The translations under genes were made by a program, and so were the position numbers. This document shows, in pieces, positions 1 to 8,003 of a DNA stretch of 25,452 bases (position 1 is its first letter; every line of letters begins with the position of its first letter). The stretch spans positions 1 through 25,452 of the forward strand of contig JBKQNY010000159.1 of assembly GCA_052145775.1 (NCBI GenBank), in the 5' to 3' direction. Origin of the DNA: CAVYPR01 sp052145775. Its GTDB lineage: Bacteria; Actinomycetota; Acidimicrobiia; Acidimicrobiales; RAAP-2. The notes under the pieces are model-generated. The model was not told where the DNA came from, made no database searches, and worked only from the letters and a program-made list of their open reading frames with translations.

Positions 1-9
1 GGCGAGCAC

Positions 10-42
10 AAAATGAAGCGTGGGCGGCGGCCCACGCTTCAT
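10..42 (-). terminator. Intrinsic terminator ending the rpsB-proS cluster
   Basis: Bases 13-25 and 30-42 are perfect 13-bp inverted arms around a 4-nt loop. Read on the minus strand, the stem is followed directly by a short T run (bases 12-10, TTT after the CAT that closes the stem). It lies about 108 bp past the proS stop and has no T run in the plus direction. It therefore looks like a one-way Rho-independent terminator for minus-strand transcription. Strong stem, modest U-tract. Confidence 0.8.
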
Positions 43-74
43 CGGGTACAACACTCAGACCGGACAGCGGGGGA

Positions 75-83
75 ATTATAGCA
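75..83 (-). promoter_or_regulatory. Extended -10 promoter element just upstream of the terminator hairpin
   Basis: The minus strand reads TGCTATAAT from 83 to 75: a perfect TATAAT with the TGn extension, inside very GC-rich DNA. No convincing -35 is visible, which extended -10 promoters can tolerate. Transcription would start near base 68 and run leftwards straight into the hairpin at 13-42. This would give either a very short RNA or an attenuated leader for a gene outside the window. Confidence 0.45.
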
Positions 84-149
84 ACCGCGTCGCGGCGAGG
101 GGACGCCGAGGGCCCTCCGGGCGCGCCCGACGCGGGCCGGCGGGGCTGC

Positions 150-1604
150 TCAGTAGGCGCGTCCGACCACCGCCACCAGCGACCCCTCGTCGGCGGTGTC
201 GGCGGCCAGGCCCCCGTCGGGCCCCTGGAGGCAGCGCACCGAGATCCCCTCGGCGGCGAGGTGGGCCTCGCCGTCGGGTCCCAGCGCCGACCAGGGCACC
301 CGGGCGAACCCGGTGGCCCCGGCCTCGGCCGCCTCACCGGCGTCGGACACGACCGCCGTGCGGGCCTGGCGGGCCGCCAGGGCCTCGGCGAACAGGTCCG
401 GGCCGACCGAGGCCAGCACGCCGGCCACCGCCCCGGCCAGGCCGGCCAGGGGGACCACCTCCTTGGTGCGATGGTGGCGGGTGACCACGGTCACATCGCC
501 CTCGGCCAGCTCGCGCGGGCCGACCTCGACCCGGACCGGCACCCCCTTCAGCTCCCAGTCGACCGAGCGGCGGCCGAACCCGGTCTCGGTCCGGTCGTCC
601 AGCTTCGCCCGAAAGCCGGCCGCGGCCAGCTCGGCCGTGATGGCCTCGGCCGCCCGCTGGACCCCCTCGCCCTGGCGAGCCACGATGACCACCACCTGGC
701 AGGGGGCGAGGGCGGGGGGCAGGCGCAGGCCGTAGTCGTCGCCGTGGGCCATCACGAGCGCCCCGACGAGCCGGGTCGAGACGCCCCAGGAGGTCTGCCA
801 GCCGAACTGCTGGACCCCCTCGGCGTCGGAGAACTGGATGCCGAAGACCCGTGAGAAGTTCTGGCCCAGCTCGTGGCTGGTGCCCATCTGCAGCGCCTTG
901 CCGTCGCCCATCATCCCCTCGCACGTCCACGTGCGCTCCGCCCCGGCGAACCGCTCGCGGTCGGTCTTGTGGCCGGTGAGGATCGGCACCGACACGATCT
1001 CCTCCATCGTCGTGCGGTAGACGTCGGTGAGGATCCGCAGCGCGTAGAGGCGGGCCTCCTCGGCGGTGGCGTGGACGGTGTGGCCCTCCTGCCAGAGGAA
1101 TTCGCTGGTGCGCAGGAACAGGCGCGGCCGGAGCTCCCAGCGCACCACGTTGGCCCACTGGTTGATCAGCAGCGGCAGGTCGCGGTGGCTCTGGACCCAT
1201 TTGGCGAAGAAGTGGTTGATCACGGTCTCGCTGGTGGGGCGGACCACCACCGGCTCCTCCAGCTGCTTGCCCCCGCCGTGGGTGACCACGGCCAGCTCGG
1301 GGCTGAACCCCTCGACGTGCTTTGCCTCGAGGGTGAGGAACGATTCGGGGATGAACAGCGGGAAGTAGGCGTTCTCCGCGCCTGCCTCCTTGATGCGCCG
1401 GTCGAGCTCGGCTTGGAGCCGCTCCCAGATGGCGTAGCCCCAGGGACGGATGACCATGGTGCCGCGCACCGGCCCGTTGTCGGCCAGCTCGGCCCGGGCC
1501 ACCACCTCCTGGTACCACCGCGGGAAGTCGGCCGACCTCGGGGTGAGCCCGCCCTTGGCGGCGCCGGTCGGCGTGGCCTTCCCCTCTCCCCCGCCGGCGG
1601 TCAC
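150..1604 (-). CDS. proS: Prolyl-tRNA synthetase, archaeal/eukaryal-like (type 3) form
   Basis: Charges tRNA-Pro with proline in the cytoplasm. The 484-residue product has class II synthetase motifs: the motif 2 region RWELRPRLFLRTSEFLWQEG, the GTSHELGQNF segment, and a motif 3 region around GVSTRLVGALVMAHGDD. An anticodon-binding domain and a C-terminal domain ending in the tyrosine typical of type 3 enzymes follow. No long editing insertion is present, and the length fits the roughly 480-residue family. The start is the GTG at 1604. The frame stays open upstream to 1766 but would then overlap ispG with proline- and arginine-rich sequence unlike the family. No Shine-Dalgarno precedes the GTG, but a TAACCT box lies 8 nt before it, suggesting a leaderless start. 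The usual four zinc-ligand cysteines of the C-terminal domain appear to be missing; only one Cys (in SVRCLQ) remains there. Confidence 0.93.
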   Translation of the reverse strand: MTAGGGEGKATPTGAAKGGLTPRSADFPRWYQEVVARAELADNGPVRGTMVIRPWGYAIWERLQAELDRRIKEAGAENAYFPLFIPESFLTLEAKHVEGFSPELAVVTHGGGKQLEEPVVVRPTSETVINHFFAKWVQSHRDLPLLINQWANVVRWELRPRLFLRTSEFLWQEGHTVHATAEEARLYALRILTDVYRTTMEEIVSVPILTGHKTDRERFAGAERTWTCEGMMGDGKALQMGTSHELGQNFSRVFGIQFSDAEGVQQFGWQTSWGVSTRLVGALVMAHGDDYGLRLPPALAPCQVVVIVARQGEGVQRAAEAITAELAAAGFRAKLDDRTETGFGRRSVDWELKGVPVRVEVGPRELAEGDVTVVTRHHRTKEVVPLAGLAGAVAGVLASVGPDLFAEALAARQARTAVVSDAGEAAEAGATGFARVPWSALGPDGEAHLAAEGISVRCLQGPDGGLAADTADEGSLVAVVGRAY

Positions 1605-1612
1605 AGCAGCGC

Positions 1613-1618
1613 AGGTTA
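1613..1618 (-). promoter_or_regulatory. Putative -10 box for a leaderless proS transcript
   Basis: The minus strand reads TAACCT at 1618-1613, followed by 8 nt and then the GTG start of proS at 1604. This fits the actinobacterial TANNNT box, placing the transcription start at or within a base or two of the start codon. No -35 of good quality is seen. It would give proS expression independent of the upstream cluster, consistent with the 85-bp gap after ispG. Confidence 0.4.
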
Positions 1619-1689
1619 CCGGGTGCCGCGTGCGACGCTTGACCCTGCACGGGCCGACGCCCGGGGTGGACGGCGGCCGCGCCGTGTGG

Positions 1690-2943
1690 TCAGTCGCCGG
1701 GGGGACGGTCGCGGCCGAGCTCGCGGATCTTCTCGATCCGCACGGCGGTGGCGTTGGGGTCGTCACCCTTCTCGGTGAGTAGCTCGGCGCGGTCGGCCTC
1801 GGCTTCGGCCGCGGCCGTGGCGTCGGCCGCGGCCAGCCGGGCCTCGACCCCCTCGGCCACCAGCTTCTCGGCCTCGGCCACCAGGGCCTCGACCATCTCG
1901 TCCTCGGGCACCACCCGCACGATCTGGCCCTTGATGAACAGGTGGCCCTTCTGCTTGCCGGCGGCGATCCCCAGATCCGCCCCGCGCGCCTCCCCCGGGC
2001 CGTTCACCACGCAGCCCATCACCGCCACCTGGATGGGCAGGTTCTTCTCCTCGAGCGCCTCCTGGGCGGCCTTGGCCACGGCGATCACGTCGACCTGGGC
2101 CCGGCCGCACGACGGGCAGGCGATGAGGTCGAGCCCCCGGCGCTCGCGCAGCCCCAGGGCCTCGAGCAGCTGGCGGCCGGCCCGGGCCTCCTCCACCGGG
2201 TCGGCGGTGAGCGAGTAGCGGATGGTGTCGCCGATCCCCTCGGCCAGGAGGGTGCCGATGCCGGCCGTGCCCTTCAAGAGGCCGGCCGGGGGCGGGCCGG
2301 CCTCGGTCACCCCGAGGTGCAGCGGGTGGTCGAAGCTCTCGGCGGCCAGGCGGTAGGCGGCGACCATGAGGGCCACCGACGAGGCCTTGACCGAGATCTT
2401 CACGTCGGAGAAGCCGACCTCCTCGAAGTAGGCCAGTTCCATCCGGGCCGACTCGACCAGGGCCTCGGGGGTGGCCCCGCCGTGGCGGCGGTAGAGGTCG
2501 GGGTGCAGGGACCCGGCGTTCACCCCGATGCGGATGGGCACCCCGCGGTCCTTGGCCTCGGCGGCGATCGCCTTGATCTCGGTCTCCTTGCGCAGGTTGC
2601 CGGGGTTGAGGCGCAGACCCTGGACACCGGCCTCGAGGGCGGCGAGGGCCATCTCGTGGTGGAAGTGGATGTCGGCCACGATCGGCACCGGCGAGCGGGG
2701 CACGATCTGGGCCAGCCCCTCGGCCGCCGCCTCCTCGTTGCAGGTGCAGCGGACGATGTCGGCCCCGGCCGCCGCCAGCTCGTAGACCTGGGCCAGGGTG
2801 CCCTCCACGTCGGCCGTCTTGGTGGTGGTCATCGACTGGACCGACACCGGCGCCCCGCCGCCGACGGCCACTGACCCGACGTGGATCCGGCGGGTCGCCC
2901 GGCGCGGCCAGAGCAGGTCGGCGGAGGGCTCCATCTCGACCAT
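1690..2943 (-). CDS. ispG: 4-hydroxy-3-methylbut-2-en-1-yl diphosphate synthase (flavodoxin/ferredoxin)
   Basis: Catalyses the reductive ring opening of MEcPP to HMBPP, the penultimate step of the MEP isoprenoid pathway, using a [4Fe-4S] cluster. The 417-residue protein has the N-terminal TIM-barrel hallmarks (SVQSMTTTKTADVEGTL, ADIHFHHEMAL, RLNPGNL). Cluster ligands are Cys276, Cys279 (ACPSCGR) and Cys311 (MGCVVNGPGEA), with the following Glu318 as the expected fourth ligand. A charged tail of about 50 residues extends past the usual end. The ATG at 2943 has no clear Shine-Dalgarno; the ATG at 2934 is a possible alternative. It sits between rseP and proS and shares the pathway with dxr in the same cluster. 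Confidence 0.96.
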   Translation of the reverse strand: MVEMEPSADLLWPRRATRRIHVGSVAVGGGAPVSVQSMTTTKTADVEGTLAQVYELAAAGADIVRCTCNEEAAAEGLAQIVPRSPVPIVADIHFHHEMALAALEAGVQGLRLNPGNLRKETEIKAIAAEAKDRGVPIRIGVNAGSLHPDLYRRHGGATPEALVESARMELAYFEEVGFSDVKISVKASSVALMVAAYRLAAESFDHPLHLGVTEAGPPPAGLLKGTAGIGTLLAEGIGDTIRYSLTADPVEEARAGRQLLEALGLRERRGLDLIACPSCGRAQVDVIAVAKAAQEALEEKNLPIQVAVMGCVVNGPGEARGADLGIAAGKQKGHLFIKGQIVRVVPEDEMVEALVAEAEKLVAEGVEARLAAADATAAAEAEADRAELLTEKGDDPNATAVRIEKIRELGRDRPPGD

Positions 2944-2988
2944 TCTGCCGTGCCGGGCCCTGCTCGGTGCGCCGGACGGCGCGGCAGG

Positions 2989-4338
2989 TCAGGGGAAGGG
3001 GTTGGCGACCGGGTGGACGATGTCGAGGTAGAGGGCCGCCACCACCACCACCACGAGCGCGGCGGAGAAGGCGTAGACGACCGGGAGGAGCTTCTTCACG
3101 TCGGCCTGGTAGTAGGGGCGGCCGCGCCGGGTGCGGACCCGCTCGTAGACGGCGATGGCCACGTGGCCCCCGTCGAGGGGGAGCATGGGCAGCATGTTGA
3201 GCAGTCCGAGGGCGATGTTGAGGGCGATGAGGATGTCGATCAGGTAGAGGATCCCGCTCTGCTCTGCTTGGGTGGCCGTGCGCACCGCGCCGACGATCGA
3301 CTCGGCCCTGGTGCCGTTCTGGGCGCTCTGCTGGGCCTCCTTGGGGTTGGCGATGCTGGAGAAGAGGCTGCCGACTCCCTTGGGCACGGCGCGCACGGTG
3401 GCCGACGTGTACTGGCCGATGTTGACGGCGGCGGTCCCGAGCGCCCCGAACGCACCCTCGGAGACGAAGATCGGCTGGGGGTCGGGGTGCACCCCGATGA
3501 GCCCGATCGCCCCGTGCTTGCCCGCCCCGAGTGCCTCGCCGGTTGTGCCGACCCGGTGGCCGGCCTGCGGCGTCACCGTGAGGTGCACCACCCGACCGTC
3601 GCGCTCGACCGTGAGGTGGAGGGGCCGGCCGATCGACCGGTTGATGGCCCGGTCGAACTGTGTGGTCTTGGCTGTCTCCTTGATGGCGTGACCGTTGATC
3701 GCCGTCACCCGGTCCCCCACCCGCAGCCCCGCCTCTTGGGCCGCGGTCTGGGCGTGGCCGGGCCAATGGGCGAAGCCGGTCACCTCGACCCCGAGGGCGG
3801 TGGTCGGCGTGCCGAAGTAGAGGATGGCGCTGTAGGCGAGAAGGAAGGCCATGAGGAAGTGCATGAACGACCCGGCACAGGCCACGATGATCCGGTTGTG
3901 GAACGGCGCCTGGCGGTAGGTGCGGTCCTCTTCGGCCGGGTCTATCTCCTCCATGTTGCTCATGCCGGGGATCTTCACGTAGCCGCCGGCCGGAATGGCC
4001 TTGATGCCGTAGTCGGTCTCGCCCCGCCGGACCGACCACAGCCTGGGGCCGAAGCCGACGAAGTACTCGGTGACCTTCATCCGGCTCCACTTCGCCGTGG
4101 CGAAGTGGCCCAGCTCGTGGACCATCACCATCACCAGCACGGCGGTGATGACGATGAGGAGCGGTCCCAGCCCGGCCAGCAGGAACAGGGCCACGACCGT
4201 CACCACCCCGATGGCCAGCCGGGCGAGCGCCCACGCGCTGGAAGGCGTCGGGGTGGGCGCCGCGCCGGTTTCGTCGGGTCCCGACGGGCCCTCGGGCGCC
4301 GGCGGCACCGGGGTCATGGTCGACGAGGGCCCGGTCAC
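2989..4338 (-). CDS. rseP: Site-2 intramembrane zinc metalloprotease (RseP/Rip1 type)
   Basis: Membrane-embedded M50 protease that cleaves transmembrane substrates such as anti-sigma factors. The 449-residue product has the zinc motif HELGH (His74, Glu75, His78) at the end of a membrane segment, a central PDZ domain (about 185-255, GLRVGDRVTAING), and the C-terminal NMLPMLPLDGGH motif whose Asp, near 389, is the third zinc ligand. A final membrane segment lies near 417-440. A roughly 35-residue proline-rich cytoplasmic N-terminus precedes the first helix. The start is the GTG at 4338: it overlaps the dxr stop in a GTGA, and a GGAGGGAGG ribosome-binding site lies 5-6 nt upstream. Its place between dxr and ispG is that of rip1 in mycobacteria. 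Substrates cannot be told from this window. Confidence 0.94.
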   Translation of the reverse strand: MTGPSSTMTPVPPAPEGPSGPDETGAAPTPTPSSAWALARLAIGVVTVVALFLLAGLGPLLIVITAVLVMVMVHELGHFATAKWSRMKVTEYFVGFGPRLWSVRRGETDYGIKAIPAGGYVKIPGMSNMEEIDPAEEDRTYRQAPFHNRIIVACAGSFMHFLMAFLLAYSAILYFGTPTTALGVEVTGFAHWPGHAQTAAQEAGLRVGDRVTAINGHAIKETAKTTQFDRAINRSIGRPLHLTVERDGRVVHLTVTPQAGHRVGTTGEALGAGKHGAIGLIGVHPDPQPIFVSEGAFGALGTAAVNIGQYTSATVRAVPKGVGSLFSSIANPKEAQQSAQNGTRAESIVGAVRTATQAEQSGILYLIDILIALNIALGLLNMLPMLPLDGGHVAIAVYERVRTRRGRPYYQADVKKLLPVVYAFSAALVVVVVAALYLDIVHPVANPFP

Positions 4339-5513
4339 GCCGCCTCCCTCCGGTGGGCCACCGCACCCTCGGCCCAACGGCGGGCCCGACGGTCGGTCTC
4401 GAGCACGTGCTCCACCGAGTCGACCGGGCCGTCGTCGCAGGCGTCCAGGGCGTCGGCCACCACCTCGGCGATCCCGGTCCAGGGGAGCTGACCGGCCAGG
4501 AAGGCGGCGACCGCGATCTCGTTGGCCGCGTTCAGCCACGCCGGGGCGGCGCCGCCCCGCCGCCCGGCCCGGTAGGCGAGGTCGAGGCAGGCGAAGACCT
4601 TGCGGTCGGGCGGCTCGAAGGTGAGCTCGAGCGGGGCCGACCAGTCGAGGGCGCCGAAGGGGGTGTCGATCCGCTCGGGCCAGCCCATGGCGTAGCCGAT
4701 GGCCAGGCGCATGTCGGGCTTCGACAGCTGGGCGATGGTGGCCCCGTCGACGGCCTCGACCATCGAGTGGACGATCGACTGGGGATGGACGACCACCTCG
4801 ATGCGGTCGTAGTCGATCCCGAAGAGCTCGTGGGCCTCGATCACCTCGAGGCCCTTGTTCATGAGGGTGGAGGAGTCGACGGTGATCTTGGGACCCATCG
4901 TCCAGGTGGGGTGGCTGAGGGCGTCGTGCACGGTCACCGCGGCCAGCTCGTCGGCGCTCCGACCGCGGAACGGGCCGCCCGAGGCGGTCACCAGCAGCCG
5001 GGCCACCGCGGCGTTGTCCCCGCCGGCGGCACCGACGGCCGCCAGGCATTGGTGGATGGCGCAGTGCTCGGAGTCGACCGGGACGATCTCGGCCCCCGCC
5101 GTCCGCCGGGCCTGCTGGACGACCGGGGCCGCGGCGATGAGCGACTCCTTGTTGGCCAGGGCCAGCCGCCGGCCCGCCTCGAGGGCGGCCAGGGTCACCG
5201 GCAGGCCGGCGAAGCCCACCACGCCGTTGACCACCACCTCGCCCGCCGCCGCCGCCGCGGCCAGGCCCTCGGGGCCGGCCATCACCTCGGTGCCGGACGG
5301 GACCCCGGCGGCCACCTCGGCGGCCAGCGAGGGGTCGCCGATCACGACCAGCTCGGGCCGAAGCCTGCGGGCCTGGGCGAGCAGGGCATCGGTCGAGCGC
5401 TGGGCGGCCAGGGCCACGACCCGGAACCGCTCGGGTTCTGCGGCCACCACCTCGGCTGCCTGGGTCCCGATCGAGCCCGTGGACCCGACCAGGCTCACCG
5501 TCCGTGCGCCCAT
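4335..5513 (-). CDS. dxr: 1-deoxy-D-xylulose 5-phosphate reductoisomerase
   Basis: Converts DXP to MEP with NADPH, the first committed step of the MEP isoprenoid pathway. The 392-residue protein has the nucleotide-binding loop GSTGSIG (10-16), ANKESL, the metal- and substrate-binding stretch PVDSEHCAIHQCL, LVTASGGPFRG, and the loop HPTWTMGPKITVDSSTLMNK followed by GLEVIEAHELF. All are standard for DXR, and the length is normal. The ATG at 5513 has a GGAG about 11 nt upstream and starts one residue before the family-typical beginning. Its TGA overlaps the rseP GTG by 4 bp, indicating translational coupling. It is separated from cdsA by 104 bp in which I see no gene. Confidence 0.97.
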   Translation of the reverse strand: MGARTVSLVGSTGSIGTQAAEVVAAEPERFRVVALAAQRSTDALLAQARRLRPELVVIGDPSLAAEVAAGVPSGTEVMAGPEGLAAAAAAGEVVVNGVVGFAGLPVTLAALEAGRRLALANKESLIAAAPVVQQARRTAGAEIVPVDSEHCAIHQCLAAVGAAGGDNAAVARLLVTASGGPFRGRSADELAAVTVHDALSHPTWTMGPKITVDSSTLMNKGLEVIEAHELFGIDYDRIEVVVHPQSIVHSMVEAVDGATIAQLSKPDMRLAIGYAMGWPERIDTPFGALDWSAPLELTFEPPDRKVFACLDLAYRAGRRGGAAPAWLNAANEIAVAAFLAGQLPWTGIAEVVADALDACDDGPVDSVEHVLETDRRARRWAEGAVAHRREAA

Positions 5514-5617
5514 CGTTTTCGACCGTCTCCTGCCTAGGACCCCCAGGTCAGCATGCCACCTGGCGCCGGCTCGCGGGCCGCGGGTGGGGGCCCGACGGCG
5601 ACCGGCACCCGTCGGGC

Positions 5618-7420
5618 TCACCCCAGATGGAACGCCTTCACCAGGTAGAACGTGGCCGGGATCACGAACAAGAGCCCGTCGATCCGGTCCACCAGGCCGC
5701 CGTGGCCCGGCAGGATCCGGCCCATGTCCTTCAGTCCGAGGCCCCGCTTGACCAGGGACTCGGAGAGGTCGCCGATCGGGCTCACCACGGCCACCACCAC
5801 GCCGAGCACGAACGCCGCCCCCAAGGTCCAGGGGGAGATGAGGTGGACCACGATCACCGAGGCCGCCACGGAGGCCACGGCGCCGCCCACCAACCCCTCC
5901 CAGGTCTTGTTGGGGCTGATCGCCGTCAGGGGGCGGCGGCCGAACATCCGGCCGGCGACCAGGGCCCCGATGTCGTAGGCGACGGCGGCGATCACCGCGC
6001 CGAGCAGGAAGGCGATGCCGTGGCGGTTGGGGAAGAGGGTCGGGTCGAGGAGAAGGGCGGCGTAGGACCCGAAGACGCCGATCCAGCAGAAGACGAAGAG
6101 GGTCGAGGTCACCGAGCGGACCGGCTCGGCGACGCGCTCGACCCCGACCAGGTGCCAGAGCATGGTGAAGACGAAGAGCACCACGAGAACCAGGGGCAGC
6201 GCCTCCTGTCCCTTCTGGTAGGTGGCGATCAGGACCGAGAGGGTGGCGGCCAGCCCGAGCAGGGTGGCCGGGTGGTAGCCGGCCCGGCGGAACCCGGCGT
6301 AGACCTCCATGGCCGCCAGCACGCCCACCACGCACACGGCGATCATCGAGGTGACGGTGCCCAGCTTGAAACAGAGCAGGGCGAGCGCCCCGATGACGAC
6401 CGCGCTGGCCACCGCCACCGGCAGGTTGCGGTCGGAACGGGTCGGGCGCGGCGGAGGGGGCTGGCGGGGCGCGCTCGCCGGCTCGACACCTTCGACCACC
6501 GGCACTGGCCGCTCCCCGGGCGGCGTATGCCGGCCCCTCTTGGTGCTTGGCGCACGCGGCGGCCTGGCCGCGGCAGCCCCGGCCACGGCGGCTCCGGCGG
6601 CAGTGTCCTCGGCGCTCTTGGTGGTCTCGGCGGCCAGTTCGGTCCCGTTGGCCTCGGCGGCCTCCTCCTCGTCGTCGCTCCCGTTCCCCGTCGCCGCGTG
6701 GTGCAGGACCCCCAAGCGCAGGCCGTGGCGGCCCAGTCCCCGTCGTGGAGCCGGACGCTCCGCCACCTCGGCCGCCGCGGCAGCCGCCGCGACCTCCTCG
6801 GCCGGCACGTCGGGTTCGGCGGCCGCCCGGTCCCCCTCGACCTCTTCGGGCGCGGCCACCTCGTCGAAGTGGTAGGCCACGTCCTCGGTCGGCTGCGGGC
6901 GCCGCACCGCGGGGATGACCATCGTGTCGTCGTCGGTCAGCGAGATCTCTTCGGGCGCGACCGGCGGTGCGGACTCGCCGGCGGTCGGCAGGTCGAAGGT
7001 CCAGGGTTGACGCTCACCGGGCTCCACCGACTCGTCCAACGAGCCGTGGCGCTCCTCGTCGTGGGCCAACATCGAGTGCTCGAACGTCTCCTCGTGCGCC
7101 TCCCAGTCGGTGTTCTCCTCCCGCCAGGTGGGTCCGGGCACCGATGCCCACGGGCTGGCGTCCTCACCCTCGTCGGCCCCTCCCCGGGAGAGCACCGCGG
7201 GCACCTCGCCGGTCGGGGCCTCGGTCCAGTGGGGCAGCTCGGTCCCGCCGGCCTCGACGGGGGCGGCGTCCTCGGACGTGCCGCCGTCGGCCGTCCCGGG
7301 GGCTTCCGCCTCCTCGTCGCCCGATCCGAGCAGGGTCCCGGCGGGCTCCGCGCCGACGATCCTCACCCGCCCGGGGACCGGTGGCGTCGACTCCTCTTCT
7401 GCGTCGTGCTCGTCGTCCAT
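5618..7420 (-). CDS. cdsA: Phosphatidate cytidylyltransferase with a very long acidic N-terminal extension
   Basis: Makes CDP-diacylglycerol from phosphatidate and CTP at the membrane, feeding phospholipid synthesis. The catalytic core is the last 269 residues (about 332-600): several membrane helices, SPNKTWEGLVGG, and the CdsA signature GDLSESLVKRGLGLKDMGR followed by ILPGHGGLVDRIDG. The first 331 residues are not part of the known fold. They are rich in Glu, Asp, Ala and Pro, with a Pro/Arg-rich stretch just before the first helix, and are probably disordered and cytoplasmic. The start is the ATG at 7420, with GGAG 4 nt upstream and 10 bp after the frr stop. No other good start lies closer to the core, and the frame stays open throughout. 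The core assignment is firm; the role of the extension is unknown. Confidence 0.93.
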   Translation of the reverse strand: MDDEHDAEEESTPPVPGRVRIVGAEPAGTLLGSGDEEAEAPGTADGGTSEDAAPVEAGGTELPHWTEAPTGEVPAVLSRGGADEGEDASPWASVPGPTWREENTDWEAHEETFEHSMLAHDEERHGSLDESVEPGERQPWTFDLPTAGESAPPVAPEEISLTDDDTMVIPAVRRPQPTEDVAYHFDEVAAPEEVEGDRAAAEPDVPAEEVAAAAAAAEVAERPAPRRGLGRHGLRLGVLHHAATGNGSDDEEEAAEANGTELAAETTKSAEDTAAGAAVAGAAAARPPRAPSTKRGRHTPPGERPVPVVEGVEPASAPRQPPPPRPTRSDRNLPVAVASAVVIGALALLCFKLGTVTSMIAVCVVGVLAAMEVYAGFRRAGYHPATLLGLAATLSVLIATYQKGQEALPLVLVVLFVFTMLWHLVGVERVAEPVRSVTSTLFVFCWIGVFGSYAALLLDPTLFPNRHGIAFLLGAVIAAVAYDIGALVAGRMFGRRPLTAISPNKTWEGLVGGAVASVAASVIVVHLISPWTLGAAFVLGVVVAVVSPIGDLSESLVKRGLGLKDMGRILPGHGGLVDRIDGLLFVIPATFYLVKAFHLG

Positions 7421-7430
7421 CTGACTCCGC

Positions 7431-8003
7431 TCAGACCTCGAGCAGCTCCTTCTCCTTGTGGGACAGGAGCTGCTCGACCGCAGCCACCTGCTGGTGGGTG
7501 ATCTTCTCGATGTCCTTCTCAACCCGCTCGAGCTCGTCCGAGGAGATCGAACCGTCCTTCTCGAGGGCCTCGAGCTCGTGGCGGCTGGCCCGTCGCAGGT
7601 TGCGGATGGCCACCCTGCCCTCTTCGGCCTTGTGCCGCACCACCTTCACCAGCTCCTTGCGCCGCTCCTCGGTCAGCGGTGGGAAGGACAGCCGCACGAC
7701 CGTACCGTCGTTGGAGGGGTTGATGCCGAGGTCCGAGCTCTGGATGGCCTTCTCGATCGCCCCGAGCGAGCCCTTGTCGTAGGGGGAGATGACCAAGAGC
7801 ATGGCATCGGGGACGCTGAAGCCGGCCAGCTGGCGCAGGGGCGTCTGGGTGCCGTAGTAGTCGACCACGATGTGCTCCACGAGGGCCGGCGTCGCCCGGC
7901 CGGTCCGGACGTTGGCGAACTCGAGCCGCACGTGCTCGACGGCCTTGGCCATCTTGTCCCGGGTGTCCTCGACCACCATGGCCGTGAGCTCGTCGTCGGT
8001 CAC
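7431..8003 (-). CDS. frr: Ribosome recycling factor
   Basis: Works with EF-G to split post-termination ribosomes. The 190-residue product aligns end to end with the family: NVRTGRATPALVEHI near the N-terminus, VDYYGTQTPLRQLA, LLVISPYDKGSLGAIEKAI, SDLGINPSNDGTVVRLSFP and LTEERRKELVK, then a helical C-terminus. The GTG at 8003 overlaps the pyrH TGA as GTGA. An ATG eight codons further in is an alternative, but the upstream start fits the usual 185-190 residue length and the coupling seen elsewhere in this cluster. cdsA follows after 10 bp, so no uppS gene lies between them as it does in Escherichia coli. Confidence 0.96.
   Translation of the reverse strand: MTDDELTAMVVEDTRDKMAKAVEHVRLEFANVRTGRATPALVEHIVVDYYGTQTPLRQLAGFSVPDAMLLVISPYDKGSLGAIEKAIQSSDLGINPSNDGTVVRLSFPPLTEERRKELVKVVRHKAEEGRVAIRNLRRASRHELEALEKDGSISSDELERVEKDIEKITHQQVAAVEQLLSHKEKELLEV

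Noticed and set aside
1763..4366. An 867-codon minus-strand open frame across ispG and rseP
   Set aside because: It is Arg/Pro/Gly-rich shadow sequence of high-GC DNA, in a different frame from ispG and rseP, both of which carry full family motifs.
2881..4491. A 536-codon plus-strand open frame opposite rseP
   Set aside because: Composition (His/Gly/Val/Asp-rich, no domain) is that of an antisense shadow of a real gene; no start context.
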